Assembly: GCA_902490095.1 (NCBI GenBank)
Contig: CABUCQ010000019.1
Span: forward strand, 1-23,855
Direction: 5' to 3'
Source: an uncultured Collinsella sp.
GTDB lineage: Bacteria; Actinomycetota; Coriobacteriia; Coriobacteriales; Coriobacteriaceae
DNA length: 23,855 nt
Numbering within the stretch: position 1 is the stretch's first letter; each line of letters starts with the position of its first letter. A program made the translations under genes and the position numbers. The notes below the pieces were generated by a model. That model was not told where the DNA came from, did not search any database, and worked only from the letters and a program-made list of their open reading frames with translations. Positions 23,480-23,855 of this stretch are shown piece by piece.

Positions 23480-23806
23480 GTGCCTAGATATTCTACCGCC
23501 TTCGGAATGGACGTACACCTCAGGTCCACCACCGTCTGCACGCTCGACGCGGAGACGGGCGAGGCCGTGACGAGGAGGTTCCGCGGCAACCCCTGGGGCG
23601 AGGTCGCGGAGTGGATGTCGGGCTTCCCCGGCCCGTCGCTCGCCGCCTACGAGAGCGGCTACCTCGGCTTCGCCCCGCAGAGGGAGCTCTCCGGGCTCGG
23701 CGTCGACTGCGTCGTCGCGGCCGTCTCCAAGGTCCCGAGGTCGGCGGCCGACCTCTCGTCCAAGAACGACCGCAACGACGCGGCCAGGATGGCCAAGGCG
23801 TGTTAG
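23480..23806 (+). pseudogene. IS110-family transposase, N-terminal fragment
   Basis: 108 residues of an IS110-type RuvC-like (DEDD) transposase. MDVHLRSTTVCTLD (D11), AAYESGY (E58), and SSKNDRNDAARMAKA (D97, D100) supply the four acidic residues. Intact members are 300-400 residues, with a C-terminal helix-hairpin-helix and catalytic serine domain; here the frame leaves the family after AKA and stops at TAG (23804-23806). The start is GTG with GGGAGG five bases upstream. Third codon positions are much richer in G+C than in the neighbouring genes, as expected for a recently acquired element. The fragment is inactive on its own. Confidence 0.85.
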
Positions 23807-23855
23807 CGTCAATCTATTTTTCACCAGTTTCGCTAAACAGGCGCGCCGTTCGCGC
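23801..23855. other. Foreign junction after the broken IS110 gene
   Basis: At about 23800 the G+C-rich transposase sequence changes abruptly to A+T-rich sequence that does not continue the gene. It starts with a 6-bp dyad, TTAGCG (23803-23808) and CGCTAA (23831-23836). This could be the edge of another insertion element or a deletion scar. The window ends too soon to tell. Confidence 0.35.

Noticed and set aside
1..23855. CRISPR array or replication origin
   Set aside because: No run of three or more regularly spaced repeats with differing spacers was seen (the 27-bp hipBA operators overlap a terminator and are dyads), and no DnaA-box cluster was noticed.

Overview
The window looks like a piece of chromosome from an anaerobic gut actinobacterium of the class Coriobacteriia, most likely Collinsella. 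This is inferred from the roughly 60% GC composition, the actinobacterial/firmicute-style gene order disA-ispD-ispF-cysS-rlmB-rae1, a giant oxygen-sensitive acyl-CoA dehydratase activase, and a fused ThrE exporter. No database search was possible, so the genus is an inference.

Layout. Positions 1-270 hold the 3' end of a membrane-protein gene (possibly a PTS EIIC), followed by a terminator. Positions 411-760 are a gene-poor stretch with a possible decayed ORF and two tandem dyad elements of identical geometry. A tRNA-Thr(TGT) gene on the minus strand has its own promoter and terminator. At 1102-2442 lies a one-gene HipA-type kinase fused to an N-terminal DNA-binding domain, preceded by a complex inverted-repeat operator. 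From 7964 down to 2470 runs a tightly packed minus-strand housekeeping operon: c-di-AMP synthase DisA, two MEP-pathway enzymes (IspD, IspF), cysteinyl-tRNA synthetase, 23S rRNA methyltransferase RlmB and the NYN ribonuclease Rae1/YacP. Divergently, mntP (manganese efflux) is followed by a hipBA toxin-antitoxin pair. Three HipB-type operator copies are spaced exactly 27 bp apart, and one of them sits inside the mntP terminator hairpin.

From 10.7 to 23.1 kb every gene is on the minus strand. They are Xaa-His dipeptidase pepD, the AAA+ unfoldase clpC, an operon of a 1479-residue tandem-activase/dehydratase-like iron-sulfur protein with a TetR regulator (with a 21-bp perfect palindrome upstream), a DUF2798 membrane protein, and a fused threonine/serine exporter thrE. 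Several strong hairpins and extragenic repeats separate these units. The right edge holds the N-terminal half of an IS110-family transposase, cut off at about 23800, with structured DNA upstream where IS110 elements normally encode their guide (bridge) RNA.

The most interesting parts are the two HipA-family kinase modules with elaborate operators on either side of the housekeeping operon, the giant activase whose two activase halves could hold one iron-sulfur cluster within a single chain under TetR control, and several unexplained dyad elements.
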